Source of the DNA: an uncultured Gardnerella sp.
GTDB lineage: Bacteria > Actinomycetota > Actinomycetes > Actinomycetales > Bifidobacteriaceae
Length of the DNA: 37,351 nucleotides
Direction of reading: 5' to 3'
Assembly: GCA_947254595.1 (NCBI GenBank)
Contig: CAMYED010000002.1
Coordinates: 1-37,351 of the forward strand
Each line of letters starts with the position of its first letter. The first letter of the stretch is position 1. The position numbers and the translations under genes were made by a program. This document shows positions 1 through 6,950 of the stretch, in pieces. Under the pieces are notes generated by a model. That model did no database searches and was not told the DNA's origin. It saw nothing but the letters and a program-made list of their open reading frames with translations.

Positions 1-258
1 TATAGACTTAAATCCGTTATTGCCTGTACACACGTGTAACGAAACTAACGCGCACAAGCACAAAAACGGCAGCAGCTTTACAAGCGCGTAAAGTAAATAT
101 CAAAATCGCGTCAAAAAGTGTTAGTTACTGTACGTACACGTAACGAAAATATCGCATATAGACTTAAATCCGTTATTGCCTGTACACACGTGTAACGAAA
201 CTAACGCGCACGAACGCAGAAACAACATTCTCTACACAGTGCAGTAACGAAACTAACG
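1..258. repeat. 52-bp imperfect tandem repeat array (5 units), intergenic
   Basis: The core GTAACGAAA (or a variant) begins at 36, 88 (degenerate, GTAAAGTAAA), 140, 192 and 244, so the spacing is exactly 52 bp throughout. A 55-bp stretch at 1-55 recurs perfectly at 157-211. Just before the core, units carry a short inverted repeat: TACAC-ac-GTGTA at 27-38 and 183-194, and TACGT-ac-ACGTA at 131-142. It lies 3' of the HD-domain gene. No coding potential, tRNA or rRNA was recognised here. The function is unknown. Confidence 0.85.
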
Positions 259-259
259 C

Positions 260-304
260 ACGCAACCCACGCAACGCACGCAACCCACGCAACCCACGCA
301 AACA
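260..304. repeat. 9-bp short tandem repeat (ACGCAACCC)
   Basis: Five consecutive 9-mers start at 260, 269, 278, 287 and 296. Three are exact ACGCAACCC, one is ACGCAACGC and the last is ACGCAAACA. The run ends one base before the HD-gene stop codon and directly abuts the 52-bp array. Confidence 0.85.
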
Positions 305-305
305 A

Positions 306-1151
306 CTACGCGTCAACTTCTAAATGAAAACACCTGGCCAAAGCTTCAACATCAGGCTCGCCATACTTCTTAACTAACTGAAGCCACTTCGACGCATTCT
401 CCGCGCCAAATCGCGCAGCCTTGCGGTAATACGCTTCAACAGTCAAAAACCTAGGCGGAATCGATTTACTGTTATATTTATCCGCAACCATCACAATTTC
501 TTGTTCAATAGTTTGCGGAATATAGTCGTTCGGAGGAATTGGCAAGTTTTGCGCAACAACTTGCGCACGAGTCAAGCCAACTCCAGTATGGTTGCGCGCA
601 AACTGAGCAGCTTCCTCACTAAAACCGCATTTAAGCAAATAGTTATACCCACGCAAACCGTGCAAAATATAATTCGGACCGTCAAAGCGAAGCTCACCGC
701 AGTCTTTGTTACTGCCGTCCTTAGCAAGCACAAAGTATGTTCCAATATCGTGCAAAAGCGCGCCAATCAAAACCGCGTACTCATCCAAGTACTGGCTGCT
801 AGCGGAACCACCTTTAATCGCAGGCAAATCACAATACGCATCCCCAATAAGTGATTTAATGCATTCTTCCGCAATTTTAGCGCGGCTACGCAATTGAGCG
901 CTCATTGGCTTGGAATTTGGGTTTTTTGCACGCAGCATATTGCAGTTACGCGCGATTTGCCAAGAAATAGTAGCAATTACAACGCAATGACAATGAATAA
1001 GATTGTAAGCAGATTCAGAAGGCGCAGTAGTGCGATGTAATTGCTCAACTTGGCTAAAATCAGGCAAATCGGCAATTTTTACAGCATCGCACTTTGCTGC
1101 ATCGCACTTTGCTGCATCGCACTGTAGCGTTTCTTCTGAATTGTTACGCAT
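306..1151 (-). CDS. HD-domain protein (HDIG-like putative phosphohydrolase)
   Basis: A 281-residue soluble protein. An HD-type metal site is suggested by H53/H55, the LLHDIG motif with H134-D135, H164, and H188 in NHTGVG, plus VADKYNS near the C-terminus. HD proteins usually hydrolyse phosphoester bonds, often in nucleotides or cyclic dinucleotides. The substrate here cannot be told. I chose the ATG at 1151 rather than the longer frame reaching 1241. It follows the kup stop codon by 1 nt and has AGGA 12 nt upstream, whereas the extra 30 residues only re-read kup's 3' end in another frame. The N-terminus carries three CDAAK/CDAVK repeats. It is probably co-transcribed and translationally coupled with kup, but whether the two work together is inference. 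Confidence 0.75.
   Translation of the reverse strand: MRNNSEETLQCDAAKCDAAKCDAVKIADLPDFSQVEQLHRTTAPSESAYNLIHCHCVVIATISWQIARNCNMLRAKNPNSKPMSAQLRSRAKIAEECIKSLIGDAYCDLPAIKGGSASSQYLDEYAVLIGALLHDIGTYFVLAKDGSNKDCGELRFDGPNYILHGLRGYNYLLKCGFSEEAAQFARNHTGVGLTRAQVVAQNLPIPPNDYIPQTIEQEIVMVADKYNSKSIPPRFLTVEAYYRKAARFGAENASKWLQLVKKYGEPDVEALARCFHLEVDA
1081..1125 (-). repeat. 15-bp in-frame tandem repeat in the HD gene
   Basis: Three 15-bp units (1081-1095, 1096-1110, 1111-1125) encode CDAAK, CDAAK and CDAVK at residues 11-25. A change in copy number would keep the reading frame. Confidence 0.85.
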
Positions 1152-1152
1152 T

Positions 1153-3834
1153 TTATTTGCGATTCCTCTTAAGATCTTCCGCGCTCTCCGCATCTTTTTT
1201 AAGATCTTCCGCGCGCTCTGCATCTTCCACTGCTTGCGCAACAGCGTGAGTTACATTAGCTGCGTCGAGATTCGTATCATCGACACTAGTTTTCGTTTTG
1301 GAATCTTTTTCTTTGCTGGATTTATTAAATTCCGATTTATTAAATTCCGATTTATTAAATTCAGATTTATTAAATTCAGCTTCCTTAAACTCAGCATCTT
1401 TAAGAGGAACAGGACTAATTTTGCCAGTATTTGCGAGTTTCTCATCCGCAAACAGCACATTAGCCGCTGCAATATCGCGAGCATTCATAACTGCAGTCTG
1501 TTCCGCATCCGTAGGCCGAATATTAGCATCCGCGCGCGCAGATGTTTCTACAGCCGACGAACCTTGCAAAGACTGAACTGCACGCTGCGAGCAATCCTCA
1601 CGTCGCAAACGCGGAGGCCTACGCGTTGAAACAAACAACGGCTGCACTTCAACAACAGGATTATACGGCGCCAAACCAAACCACTTAACAGGAGTTCCTG
1701 CAATATGTCGAATTGCGTACTTCATTTTTAGCGATAAAGCTCCGCGCACAGAAATATTAGATTCCGGCATTAAAGCTTTGTGCAAAAGCACGTAACGTAT
1801 TGGACCAATATCCGGATCCGCATCAACCTTCGGGTATACGGATTTTTGCTGAGGCAGCTCGCCTGTATGCGATAAATCGTGCATAATTTGGTGCAAATAA
1901 GCCGGTATAGATGGAGAAACTTTGAAACCAAGCTTGATTTTTACGCGGAACAAATAATCCGTACCAAAATTCTCTACGCAATATTCGCGAGTAAACGGAG
2001 CGTCGTCTGTTTCTACAGACACAGCCCACCACGCTCTAGCGCGCTTAGGATGGTCGGCAAAAATCGAGAAGAAAATTCCAGTATCCAAGCGCTTCATTTC
2101 ACGATCAGACGTCAAATAAACAATATTGTCGGCAAAATACGGAATTCTAAAATCGCCATGTAATTTGTCGAGCACAGGCAGGAAGTCTTTAGGTTTCATG
2201 TGCAAACGCTGCGAGCGCTCAATCTTGGTGCCGTCTTTCCACGTAACCATAATTGTCAAAATTGAAGCGCCAAGCAGCATAGTGAACCAGCCGCCGTGCA
2301 TGAACTTTGCCATGGATGCTACGAAGAACATTAGCTCAATCATTAGGAAGATTACAGCAAAAGCAAAAGCCGCAAGACGCTTCTTTTGATACCACATGTG
2401 CACTGTAAGCAAAATAGTTGTTGCGAGCATTGTAAGAGTCAAAGCCAAACCGTAGGCGCCGGAAATATGCTCTGAATCTCGGAACACTGCAAGAACCGTA
2501 ATAGTTGCAACGCAAAGAACAACGTTTACTACTGGAATATAAAGCTGTCCGCGAGTGCGCGCAGGGTAGCGAACTTGCAAATGCGGCATCCAATTTAAGC
2601 TGGTAGCTTCGGAAACCATTGTGTAAGCGCCGGTAATCAAGGCTTGCGAAGCAATAATGCCAGCAGTAACGGAAAGAATAACTGCAACATATCGCACATT
2701 TGGTTCAAGCATTTGGAAGAACGGGTTTAATCCTTCTACCGACCACAATGATTTATTGCCTTGATTTTGCAGCATCCAAGCGCCTTGGCCGAAGTAGTTT
2801 AGCAGCAGCGCTATTTTAATAAACGGCCACGTTGCGTACACGTTTCCTCGCCCAACGTGACCCATGTCGGAGTAGAGTGCTTCCGCGCCGGTTGTTGAGA
2901 GGAAGATTACGCCCATAACGGCTAATCCTTGCACGTTATGCGCGCTGAATAGGAATTTGATGCCGTAAATTGGGTTCAGTGCCTCAAAAATCGTCCAATC
3001 TTGGCCAATATTCATAATTCCAACTAGCGCAAGGAAGGCGAACCAAAGCATAACTACTATGCCAAATACTTTGCCGATTCGCTCAGTACCGCGCTGTTGC
3101 ACGGAGAACAGTATGACGATGATAACAACCGTGATCATCATCGACAAATTATCATTTTCTAAGAATATTGGCTTAAATACTTCAATAGTGCGCAGGCCTT
3201 CAACTGCGGAAGAAATAGAGACTGCAGGCGTTAGAACGGAATCGGCTAGGAACGCAGCTCCGCCAATCATTGCCGGTATTGCGAGCCACGCGCCTTTTTT
3301 GCGTAGAAGCGAGTAGAGTGCGAAAATTCCGCCTTCGCCTTTGTTGTCTGTTCGCATTGCGACGAATACGTATTTTACGGTTGTTATAAGCGTAATTGAC
3401 CAGAATAAAAGCGAAAGCATTCCAAAAATGGTTTCGCGATTAATATTTTGTAATCCGCCTTGACCTGCTAAGAATGTTTGCGCGGTATACAGAGGCGAAG
3501 TTCCAATATCGCCGTAAACAACGCCAAGAGCAACAATTGCCATTCCTAGAGTGAAACGGTCGGAGCTGGTTTGTAATTTTGCCCACCATCTTCCTAATGG
3601 GCCTCTAACAGCGCTTGCAACAAGCTTTTCGGCTTCTTTTACTTCTTGAGCTTGCTGCTGAGCTATTACTTTACGCTCTTCTCTGGTTGTTGTTTTTTGC
3701 GATACTTTTGGCGCCTTTGTAAAGGACGCGGCTCGCAGCATAGCAGCCTTAGAGCTTTTCTCGGAATCTTTCGCTCCGTTGCGAGGATCCTTTGCACCAT
3801 CGTTTGGTGGCACAGATGTGCGTGACTTCGTCAT
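1153..3834 (-). CDS. kup: Kup-family potassium uptake transporter
   Basis: K+/H+ symporter of the KUP/HAK family in the cytoplasmic membrane. The family hallmark GVVYGDIGTSPLY opens the first membrane segment after a roughly 100-residue charged N-terminus. It is followed by about a dozen hydrophobic segments and a cytoplasmic C-terminal domain. The start at 3834 (MTKSRTSV, 893 aa) is preferred because GGAGGA lies 10 nt upstream. Longer in-frame starts at 3852 and 3939 lack such a site. The C-terminal tail is much longer than in E. coli Kup (about 620 aa) and holds four KSEFN-type repeats and a Lys/Glu-rich end. The gene has its own promoter candidate and is followed 1 nt later by the HD-domain gene. 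Confidence 0.93.
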   Translation of the reverse strand: MTKSRTSVPPNDGAKDPRNGAKDSEKSSKAAMLRAASFTKAPKVSQKTTTREERKVIAQQQAQEVKEAEKLVASAVRGPLGRWWAKLQTSSDRFTLGMAIVALGVVYGDIGTSPLYTAQTFLAGQGGLQNINRETIFGMLSLLFWSITLITTVKYVFVAMRTDNKGEGGIFALYSLLRKKGAWLAIPAMIGGAAFLADSVLTPAVSISSAVEGLRTIEVFKPIFLENDNLSMMITVVIIVILFSVQQRGTERIGKVFGIVVMLWFAFLALVGIMNIGQDWTIFEALNPIYGIKFLFSAHNVQGLAVMGVIFLSTTGAEALYSDMGHVGRGNVYATWPFIKIALLLNYFGQGAWMLQNQGNKSLWSVEGLNPFFQMLEPNVRYVAVILSVTAGIIASQALITGAYTMVSEATSLNWMPHLQVRYPARTRGQLYIPVVNVVLCVATITVLAVFRDSEHISGAYGLALTLTMLATTILLTVHMWYQKKRLAAFAFAVIFLMIELMFFVASMAKFMHGGWFTMLLGASILTIMVTWKDGTKIERSQRLHMKPKDFLPVLDKLHGDFRIPYFADNIVYLTSDREMKRLDTGIFFSIFADHPKRARAWWAVSVETDDAPFTREYCVENFGTDYLFRVKIKLGFKVSPSIPAYLHQIMHDLSHTGELPQQKSVYPKVDADPDIGPIRYVLLHKALMPESNISVRGALSLKMKYAIRHIAGTPVKWFGLAPYNPVVEVQPLFVSTRRPPRLRREDCSQRAVQSLQGSSAVETSARADANIRPTDAEQTAVMNARDIAAANVLFADEKLANTGKISPVPLKDAEFKEAEFNKSEFNKSEFNKSEFNKSSKEKDSKTKTSVDDTNLDAANVTHAVAQAVEDAERAEDLKKDAESAEDLKRNRK
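1321..1395 (-). repeat. 15-bp in-frame tandem repeat in the kup tail
   Basis: Units of 15 bp begin at 1321, 1336, 1351 and 1366 (TTTATTAAATTCCGA, later TTTATTAAATTCAGA/C), with a degenerate fifth at 1381. They encode KSEFN repeats in the hydrophilic C-terminal tail of Kup. Length change here would not shift the frame. Confidence 0.9.
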
Positions 3835-3928
3835 GCTTATTTGTTCCTCCATAGGTAAGGTTTCTTCTTGATGCCAGCAAGAAGTCGCATAAACCTCACA
3901 CCTTACAGTTTTATTTCCGTACTTGGAT

Positions 3929-3958
3929 ATTGTATACAATAATAGCTATATAGCGCAA
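3929..3958 (-). promoter_or_regulatory. Candidate kup promoter
   Basis: On the minus strand, TTGCGC (3958-3953) is followed by TATACA after 16 nt or TACAAT after 18 nt. The -10 region contains the palindrome TTGTATACAA (3930-3939). It would give a leader of about 90 nt before the kup start. I saw no convincing ydaO/c-di-AMP riboswitch in this leader. Confidence 0.5.
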
Positions 3959-4014
3959 AATTATTGCAAAAATTATTGCGAAAATTGTGCAAAAAATATT
4001 GCAAAATGTACTGC
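3955..4014. promoter_or_regulatory. Phased A-tracts upstream of the kup promoter
   Basis: Five consecutive units beginning with GC and carrying 4-6 A residues follow each other at 11-12 bp (GCAAAATTATT, GCAAAAATTATT, GCGAAAATTGT, GCAAAAAATATT, GCAAAATGTACT). A-tracts repeated close to the helical period usually bend DNA. Lying directly upstream of the -35 box, this could act as an UP-like or curvature element. Confidence 0.5.
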
Positions 4015-4064
4015 AGGATAATAGAAAATAGTTACAAAATATAAGAAAAATATACTTTGCAATG

Positions 4065-5045
4065 CTAGAATCCGTAGATTTCGCGCGTATTTTCCCTAGT
4101 CACTTTTGCCGCGTGTTCTAAAGGCATACTCAGCACTTCCGCAAGTGTTTCTAGCGTGTACGGCACCATATAAGGCGCGTTTGGCCTACCACGGTAAGGC
4201 ATTGGCGTTAAGTATGGCGCGTCCGTTTCAACAGTTATGTGACTTTCGCCAATAATCCTGGCAGACTTACGCAATTCTTCGTTGCCTTTGTAGCTTAAAG
4301 TGCCGGAAAAACTTGCGTACCAGCCGTGTTCTTTTAGTATTTGGGCTAAATCTTCGCCGCCTGCGTAGCTGTGGAATACTGTTCGTTCAGGCGCTCCGTC
4401 TTGTAATAGAACTTTTACTACGTCTTCGTGCGCGTCACGATCGTGAATTTGCAAAGGTAGGTTCAGCTCTTTTGCGAGCGCAATATGGTCACGAAAAGCT
4501 TCTATTTGAGCGAGCCTCGCCGCCTCTCCTGTGCGAAAATAATCCAAACCAGTTTCGCCTATTGCAACAACTTCTTTTGGATGCGCTATTACTAGTGAGC
4601 GCAAGTGTTGCATTGCTTCGTCGAATGGAATATCGTGATACGGCTTATAAACTATCTGTAATCCGTCTGGGCCTTGCGCTCCTCTGTGACCGTGTAAAAC
4701 GGCTTCGTTTGGATGTATTGCAATTGCCGCGCGAACGCAATCCGAGTGTGATGCAGCGAAGGAAATTGTCGGCTCCCAATCTGGATATTCGCAGCCTACT
4801 TCCAGCATTTTGGAAACTCCAGCAGATTTTGCTTGCGATACTAAGTCGTCTGCAGTCGGCTCGTTAATAGGTTCGCGCCCTTTTTCTGCTAATTCTTGGT
4901 TGAGATTATGCGCAAAATCGACGACGCTAAGAATATGCGTGTGGTCGTCCGCAATTGTTACGCCGTTTTTTACTAGATTTTCCCATACTTTTGATTCTTC
5001 GGTTAATTCCGGCGCCCAATTGTGTTCGCGATGATGTTTACTCAT
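4065..5045 (-). CDS. tatD: TatD-family metal-dependent deoxyribonuclease
   Basis: A 326-residue member of the TatD amidohydrolase-fold DNases. Metal-site residues expected for the family are visible: H35-x-H37 in DDHTHI, E164 in AIGETGLDYF, H201 in QIHDRD, H225 in VFHSYAGG, and D275 in ETDAPYLTP. The conserved tail PYRGRPNAP follows. I place the start at 5045 (MSKHHREHN). The upstream extension of the frame is a translation of the 14-bp intergenic repeat. The ribosome-binding site is weak. An insertion-like stretch after the first motif (residues about 45-65) is longer than in E. coli TatD. It lies alone between kup and the ABC exporter genes. Confidence 0.92.
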   Translation of the reverse strand: MSKHHREHNWAPELTEESKVWENLVKNGVTIADDHTHILSVVDFAHNLNQELAEKGREPINEPTADDLVSQAKSAGVSKMLEVGCEYPDWEPTISFAASHSDCVRAAIAIHPNEAVLHGHRGAQGPDGLQIVYKPYHDIPFDEAMQHLRSLVIAHPKEVVAIGETGLDYFRTGEAARLAQIEAFRDHIALAKELNLPLQIHDRDAHEDVVKVLLQDGAPERTVFHSYAGGEDLAQILKEHGWYASFSGTLSYKGNEELRKSARIIGESHITVETDAPYLTPMPYRGRPNAPYMVPYTLETLAEVLSMPLEHAAKVTRENTREIYGF

Positions 5046-5086
5046 GTTTTTAAGTTTACTCGCGAATAAAACAGTATTTTTACCGG

Positions 5087-5142
5087 CACTTTTCCACCAG
5101 CACTTTTCCACCAGCACTTTTCCACCAGCACTTTTCCACAAA
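5087..5142. repeat. 14-bp tandem repeat (CACTTTTCCACCAG) x4
   Basis: Three exact units at 5087, 5101 and 5115 and a fourth diverging at its end at 5129. It fills half of the spacer between tatD and the ABC transporter gene. The last unit includes TTTTCCACA, one mismatch from a DnaA box, but nothing else supports an origin here. Confidence 0.9.
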
Positions 5143-5152
5143 TAATTTAGGC

Positions 5153-6949
5153 TTACAAAACTGTTTTGCGAATCGCGTCGTATTGCGATTTAACAAGACG
5201 ATAGTAATGTCCCTTTTTTGCCATAAGTTCTTCGTGCGTTCCGCGTTCAACGATTTCGCCGTGATCTATTACGCAAATCAAATCAGCATTTTCAATAGTA
5301 GAAAGCCTGTGCGCAATTACGAAAGACGTACGATTTTTAAGCAGCTGAGCCAATCCTGCTTGTAGCGCTTCTTCCGTACGCGTGTCAATATTGCTGGTTG
5401 CTTCGTCGAGAATTAAAATTCGCGGATCTGCCAAAAGCACGCGCGCAAACGATATAAGTTGACGTTGACCCGCGGAAAGTGTAGATCCTCGCTCCTCAAT
5501 TTCAGTGTCGTAGCCTTTGCTCATTTCGCTAATGAACTCGTGCGCGTGAACAGCGCGAGCCGCAGCCTCAATTTCTTCGTCGGTTGCGTCCAGTTTTCCG
5601 TATCGAATGTTTTCGCGCACTGTTCCGCTAAAAATAAAGCTATCTTGCAGCATTACGCCCATTTGTTTTCTAAGCGACGCTAATGTTACTGAGCGAACGT
5701 CGTGCCCGTCAATGGTAATTGAGCCTTCTGAAACATCGTAGAATCTTGAAAGAAGACTTACTAAAGTAGTTTTTCCAGCTCCTGTTGGGCCTACTAAAGC
5801 AACTGTTTGACCCGGAGAAACATGCAGGTCAACCAGGTTCAAAATCGGCCTTCCGTCTTCTTCGTAGCGGAAAACGACGTCGTTTACGTCAACTTTGCCG
5901 CTAATTTGCGGCAATTCTTTAGCGTCCGGTTTGTCTACAATATTCGGCTTAATCTTTAGTGTTTCAAAAATTCGCTCCAAATACACTGAGCACGTTACAA
6001 GCTGCGTGTAGAAGTTTCCAATATTTACTACCGGATCCCAAAAAGTAGTCGAGTACCAAACAAATGCTATAAGCGTACCCGTGCTCACGTTCATTGAACC
6101 CAAGTTTGTTATACCAACGTAGTACAAAAGCGCTATTGCTGCAGTTTCAATAATTGAAGCTCCCGGCCAAAGCAGCATTTGAACCCTAACGTTTCGCATC
6201 CATGCGCTTCTTACTTCTGATTGCTGATTTTGGAAAGTTTCGTACGCTGCGGACTCTCTTGCGAAAGTTTGCGTTGTTTTTACGCCTGCGATTGATTCGT
6301 GCAAATACGCGTTTAAGTTACTTTGCTTATTTGATAGTTTTTTAGACGCTTTTCTTTGCAAAATTTGCAGAGTGCGCGTCCAGATTATAAATATTGGGAA
6401 TAGTGCCAGGCTCCACAACGCCATTCGCCAATCTATAACAAACATTGTTATTAACGTAATAATAAGCACAAAAACGTCGGAAAATACGTTAATAAGACCC
6501 GAAGAAAGCGTATCCGAAAGAGTATTAATGTAGTTTACTATGCGAATCAGGATTTTGCCGTGTGGACGCGAATCAAAATAATCAAAAGATAACGATTGCA
6601 CATGCGTAAAAATATCGCGGCGCATGTCCCTAATTATCATCTGCCCAATGCGTGTAATTGCAAGCGTTCTGTACGCTAAGCCAAGCTCGTACAGAACAAT
6701 AAGAACCATAAACACTGCTATAAGTTCGTATAAGTACGTGTAGTTTTTCTTCGGCAACACAACGTCGATTAGCATTTTTGTAATCATTGGCATTGCTGTC
6801 ATAATTATGCTGCCGCTTATAACTACCAGAATTACGAGTAGGAGTTTAGTTGCGTACGGTTTCATGTATTTTTTAACGCGCATAAGCTCGTGCACATTTA
6901 CGTGTTCTTCTTGTTCTTCGTCTTCGCGATAAGTGTTTCGTTGCGCCAT
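5153..6949 (-). CDS. ABC exporter half-transporter, catalytic-site subunit
   Basis: A 598-residue membrane-ABC fusion: an N-terminal transmembrane domain (about residues 30-330, six segments) and a C-terminal nucleotide-binding domain. Walker A is GPTGAGKTT (387-395) and Walker B is ILILDE with the catalytic glutamate at 516. The signature reads LSAGQ (491-495) instead of LSGGQ, and the H-loop is VIAHRLS. The start at 6949 follows the upstream gene's TGA by 1 nt with GGGGAG just upstream, so it is translationally coupled. It should pair with the preceding gene as a heterodimeric exporter of the LmrCD/TM287-288 kind. The cargo cannot be told from sequence; drugs or lipids are typical. Confidence 0.9.
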   Translation of the reverse strand: MAQRNTYREDEEQEEHVNVHELMRVKKYMKPYATKLLLVILVVISGSIIMTAMPMITKMLIDVVLPKKNYTYLYELIAVFMVLIVLYELGLAYRTLAITRIGQMIIRDMRRDIFTHVQSLSFDYFDSRPHGKILIRIVNYINTLSDTLSSGLINVFSDVFVLIITLITMFVIDWRMALWSLALFPIFIIWTRTLQILQRKASKKLSNKQSNLNAYLHESIAGVKTTQTFARESAAYETFQNQQSEVRSAWMRNVRVQMLLWPGASIIETAAIALLYYVGITNLGSMNVSTGTLIAFVWYSTTFWDPVVNIGNFYTQLVTCSVYLERIFETLKIKPNIVDKPDAKELPQISGKVDVNDVVFRYEEDGRPILNLVDLHVSPGQTVALVGPTGAGKTTLVSLLSRFYDVSEGSITIDGHDVRSVTLASLRKQMGVMLQDSFIFSGTVRENIRYGKLDATDEEIEAAARAVHAHEFISEMSKGYDTEIEERGSTLSAGQRQLISFARVLLADPRILILDEATSNIDTRTEEALQAGLAQLLKNRTSFVIAHRLSTIENADLICVIDHGEIVERGTHEELMAKKGHYYRLVKSQYDAIRKTVL

Positions 6950-6950
6950 T

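Noticed and set aside
1..258. CRISPR array at the left edge
   Set aside because: Units are degenerate, the intervals between cores are themselves repeated, there are no unique spacers, and no cas genes are near.
1152..1241. Longer N-terminus of the HD protein
   Set aside because: It overlaps the kup coding end in another frame and has no ribosome-binding site. The ATG at 1151 fits better.
3840..3930. Cyclic di-AMP riboswitch before kup
   Set aside because: The leader of about 90 nt is shorter than the ydaO class, and I saw no conserved core.
5087..5149. DnaA box cluster or origin
   Set aside because: Only the last unit comes within one base of a DnaA box. No dnaA/dnaN genes or AT-rich unwinding region with boxes is present.
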